DNA of 64,000 bases, from the NCBI GenBank assembly GCA_905250025.1, contig CAJNOJ010000175.1:1-64000 (forward strand). The letters are read 5' to 3'. The notes beneath the pieces are model-generated. The model was not told where the DNA came from, searched no databases, and saw only the letters and a list, made by a program, of their open reading frames with translations. Of this stretch, positions 61,753 to 64,000 are shown one piece after another (the stretch's first letter is position 1; each line of letters starts with the position of its first letter). This stretch comes from Adineta ricciae. Lineage: Eukaryota > Rotifera > Eurotatoria > Adinetida > Adinetidae. A program made the position numbers and the translations under genes.

Positions 61753-62731
61753 GTAGAAGCCGCTTGAAATGAAGTTTTCTTTCTTTGTCAACCTTCATCC
61801 AAAGAATATGAAATAAAGGAAAAAGAAAAAGTTTCAAACGTTTCATCTCTTCTTCGTTGCTGTTGTCACTCGCCGACTAGGAAAGAAGGTTAATCTTCTT
61901 AGTCCGACTTAATATAGTACGAATCTTTCCGGAAATACGGATATGATATTTTTTTTTAGAAGATGAAAAAGAAATGAACAGGAAATTGTTTTCTTTTCTG
62001 TCTTTGTCGAAGTTAATATAAATTAAGATTTCTATGAAATTATCATAAAATTAAAAAAGCTCTTATCCTTCATGTTGACAAAAAAAAGAATATTTCCATC
62101 AACTGACATTAATTAACTATCAAAAAGAAGAAATAAGACTTTTTTGCGTCTACTATGACAGCCTTGTGCAGTAGTTGAAGTCAACTGATTTGTATACAAG
62201 CAAAATCAACGCATTTGTTGATCAACTAGATCTGCTCTACTTGTATTAATATGGATTACACTTTAACAAAATAGATTAATGTTAGAAGTAAGGAGAAAAA
62301 GTGAATGCAAACATCATCAACAACAACAACAACAAATATTCTAAAGGAACGCTTTTTCTTTCTTTTCACTAAAGTGTTCTCCTTATCGGACACATAAATG
62401 ATGAGGCGAGAAGTGTCGAACATTTTCATCAAGACATACGAGGCAAGTGAACGCATTTTCAGCTGCCAAAGAACTAGGAAAAGTTATAATGACAACCTTC
62501 TAATCTTTACAGGTAGAAGTTGTTTTGGACTCTTCAATTTCTATAAATATGCGCTTGAATGAATATTCACACTTCTTTCCCTTGGTGTTGGTTAATGCCT
62601 TATTCCGCCTTTTCCTTCCCCTGGTAGAATCTTTTTGATAATAAAGATGTATTTCTACATGAAGGTATAATAGTCTAAACATCTTTTCCTTTTTTTCTGT
62701 TCTATGCACGAGCATTTGTAATCAGTCATTG
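61753..62731. other. AT-rich intergenic region
   Basis: About 1 kb. Contains a short CAA repeat near 62317-62335. No supported gene. Confidence 0.5.
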
Positions 62732-63780
62732 ATGGATCGTAACGAAAGTAATGATCTGACTGGAACAAGTGTAATGCTACCTTTGGCAACAATCGAAGAA
62801 GATATCGACGAGATTGATACTATTACTGATGATAATGAGAATCACTTATTGGAATGTAATTTCATGACAATTACGAGCAATGATGGTAAGAAGTTTTCCA
62901 TGATCGTGTTATCGAAAAATGAAAGATTAGTTTTTTCACGCGTATATATCGAGAAAATCATTCAATCTGTCATACATGAAACAAGTGGAAATTATCCTTA
63001 AGCTATTCATGACGAATAAGAAATTATCATTAGTAGAGAAATATATCCTAGAGACAAAATGATCTAGCACCGATTGACAATATAGTGGGCCTCTCGACTA
63101 AAGAAATTTCCCAATTCACTTGCAAGATACTCCGATGATGGTATAGACGATATTCGTCAGTTCTCTCTTTCTTTGTCAAAAACAAAACTATTGTCGACTA
63201 GGACTCAGTTGTGCGCTTTTCTTTGTCAAGAGAAGAACGGCAGGATGAGAAATCGTAGGTTGGACTTTTTTTTCCCTTAATTTCATTCCTAAATTTCGCG
63301 TGTGTTTCATTCGACTTCCTGTTATTTAGCCAATCCATTACATATACACCAATCAAATAATGAAATATCAACCGAGCCTGTTGCTTCAACTATCCAACAT
63401 TATCCTCCAAACGAGTAAGTGAATTGAAAGGAAATGATGAATTTAGAAAATGAAACCTATCTGAAAAGATTTTTCAATAGAGAATGACACGTTCTTTCTT
63501 TTTTTCTTTCTCTTTCTCTTTCTTTTTCTCCACTTCTCTCAATATATATATATATATAATGATATAAATAAAAAATACGTTGTCAATAGCTTGGATCCAT
63601 AGGAAAGTATTTCCGAATGAATGAATTGTCATTATCTAGTTGAGGTATGAGTGCTATCTTACGTTCATTTTCTTTCCTTTCCGTAGGATTTGCGCATGTA
63701 TTCAACGTGTATGTATAGACGAAGGTGAACGCTTCTGTCATCTAACATTTAATTGCATTTTTCTCCTCAGATATGAATGA
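62732..63780 (+). CDS. Small acidic protein, gene model tentative
   Basis: Exon 62732-62885 gives an acidic N-terminus (MDRNESNDLTG, EEDIDEIDTITDDNENH). A good donor (GATG|GTAAG) and an acceptor at 63329 join it to 63330-63414, and a further acceptor at 63686 gives a last exon to the stop at 63780, for 110 residues. An unspliced alternative is a 90-residue frame that stops at 63001. No family or motif recognised. The gene may also continue differently near the window edge. The splice sites are plausible but unproven. Confidence 0.4.
63496..63560. repeat. CT-rich tract and (AT)n microsatellite
   Basis: A pyrimidine run of TTTC/CT units (about 63496-63530) followed by an (AT)n tract at about 63541-63558, within a predicted intron of the last gene. 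Confidence 0.8.
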
Positions 63781-64000
63781 TGAGAAAAGAAGAATACTTA
63801 AATACACTTCTTCATCTTTATTTGTCTAGTTAGACAGAAGAAAAAGCAATCGCTGTGCATTCGAAAGATGTCCACATGACAACAAAACGTATGTGATGAT
63901 TATGATTACATACATACTAACGCTAAAGTGTCTCGTATTTCCTTTATACTCCTTTCAAAAGAAATAATTAAATAGGGAAAGCTAGAAAGTCTAATCAACA

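Overview
This window reads as nuclear DNA of an animal, most likely a bdelloid rotifer (Adineta/Rotaria type). Genes sit close together on both strands, almost all introns are about 45-60 bp, and intergenic DNA is AT-rich. One gene joins an arginine ADP-ribosyltransferase domain to TPRs, an architecture I associate with bdelloids. Many start codons lie just behind a pyrimidine-tract/AG site, as expected for spliced-leader trans-splicing, which rotifers use. The species call is inference; the eukaryotic gene structure is seen directly. Gene symbols are those of the animal orthologues.

Layout. 0.8-7.0 kb: three minus-strand housekeeping genes (TMEM256-like membrane protein, E4 ubiquitin ligase UBE4A, alpha-tubulin acetyltransferase ATAT1). 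8.9-18.6 kb: a minus-strand TRIM-like gene (RING, two B-boxes, coiled coil) followed by 16 leucine-rich repeats, each on its own 84-bp exon. The gene contains one 12-N gap and two 221-bp assembly duplications, each split by a single N. 19.5-22.6 kb: two plus-strand genes, a ubiquitin-like/NHL-propeller fusion and an ADP-ribosyltransferase/TPR protein. 22.6-28 kb: a plakin-repeat-like protein, a DDX5/DBP2-type RNA helicase and a zinc-ligand-free carbonic anhydrase-related protein. 28.4-30.4 kb: a second B-box/coiled-coil/LRR gene built from the same 84-bp exon module. 30.7-38.7 kb: a beta-1,4-galactosyltransferase, a 629-bp piggyBac-type MITE, an MFSD8-like transporter and a three-finger C2H2 protein. 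40.5-48.7 kb: a large unrecognised protein, RPB5 (POLR2E), two tail-to-tail F-box genes (one with the 84-bp LRR module) and a small secreted protein. 49.0-63.8 kb: two tandem LITAF-domain genes, deoxyhypusine synthase, AIMP2, adenylosuccinate lyase, POLR1D, a ZDHHC palmitoyltransferase, DTD1, a candidate secreted peptide precursor and a partly resolved small gene.

How the genes relate. A ubiquitin theme recurs: UBE4A, the RING/B-box/LRR gene, the B-box/LRR gene, the ubiquitin-like/NHL fusion and two F-box proteins. The most unusual signal is a phase-0, 84-bp, 28-codon LRR exon shared by three genes with different amino-terminal domains. It looks like a cassette that has been copied and shuffled behind ubiquitin-ligase-type modules. 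The ADP-ribosyltransferase/TPR gene beside this cluster belongs to the same fast-evolving accessory class. The right half is mainly conserved translation, transcription and nucleotide-metabolism genes with short spacers and acceptor-like sites before their ATGs.
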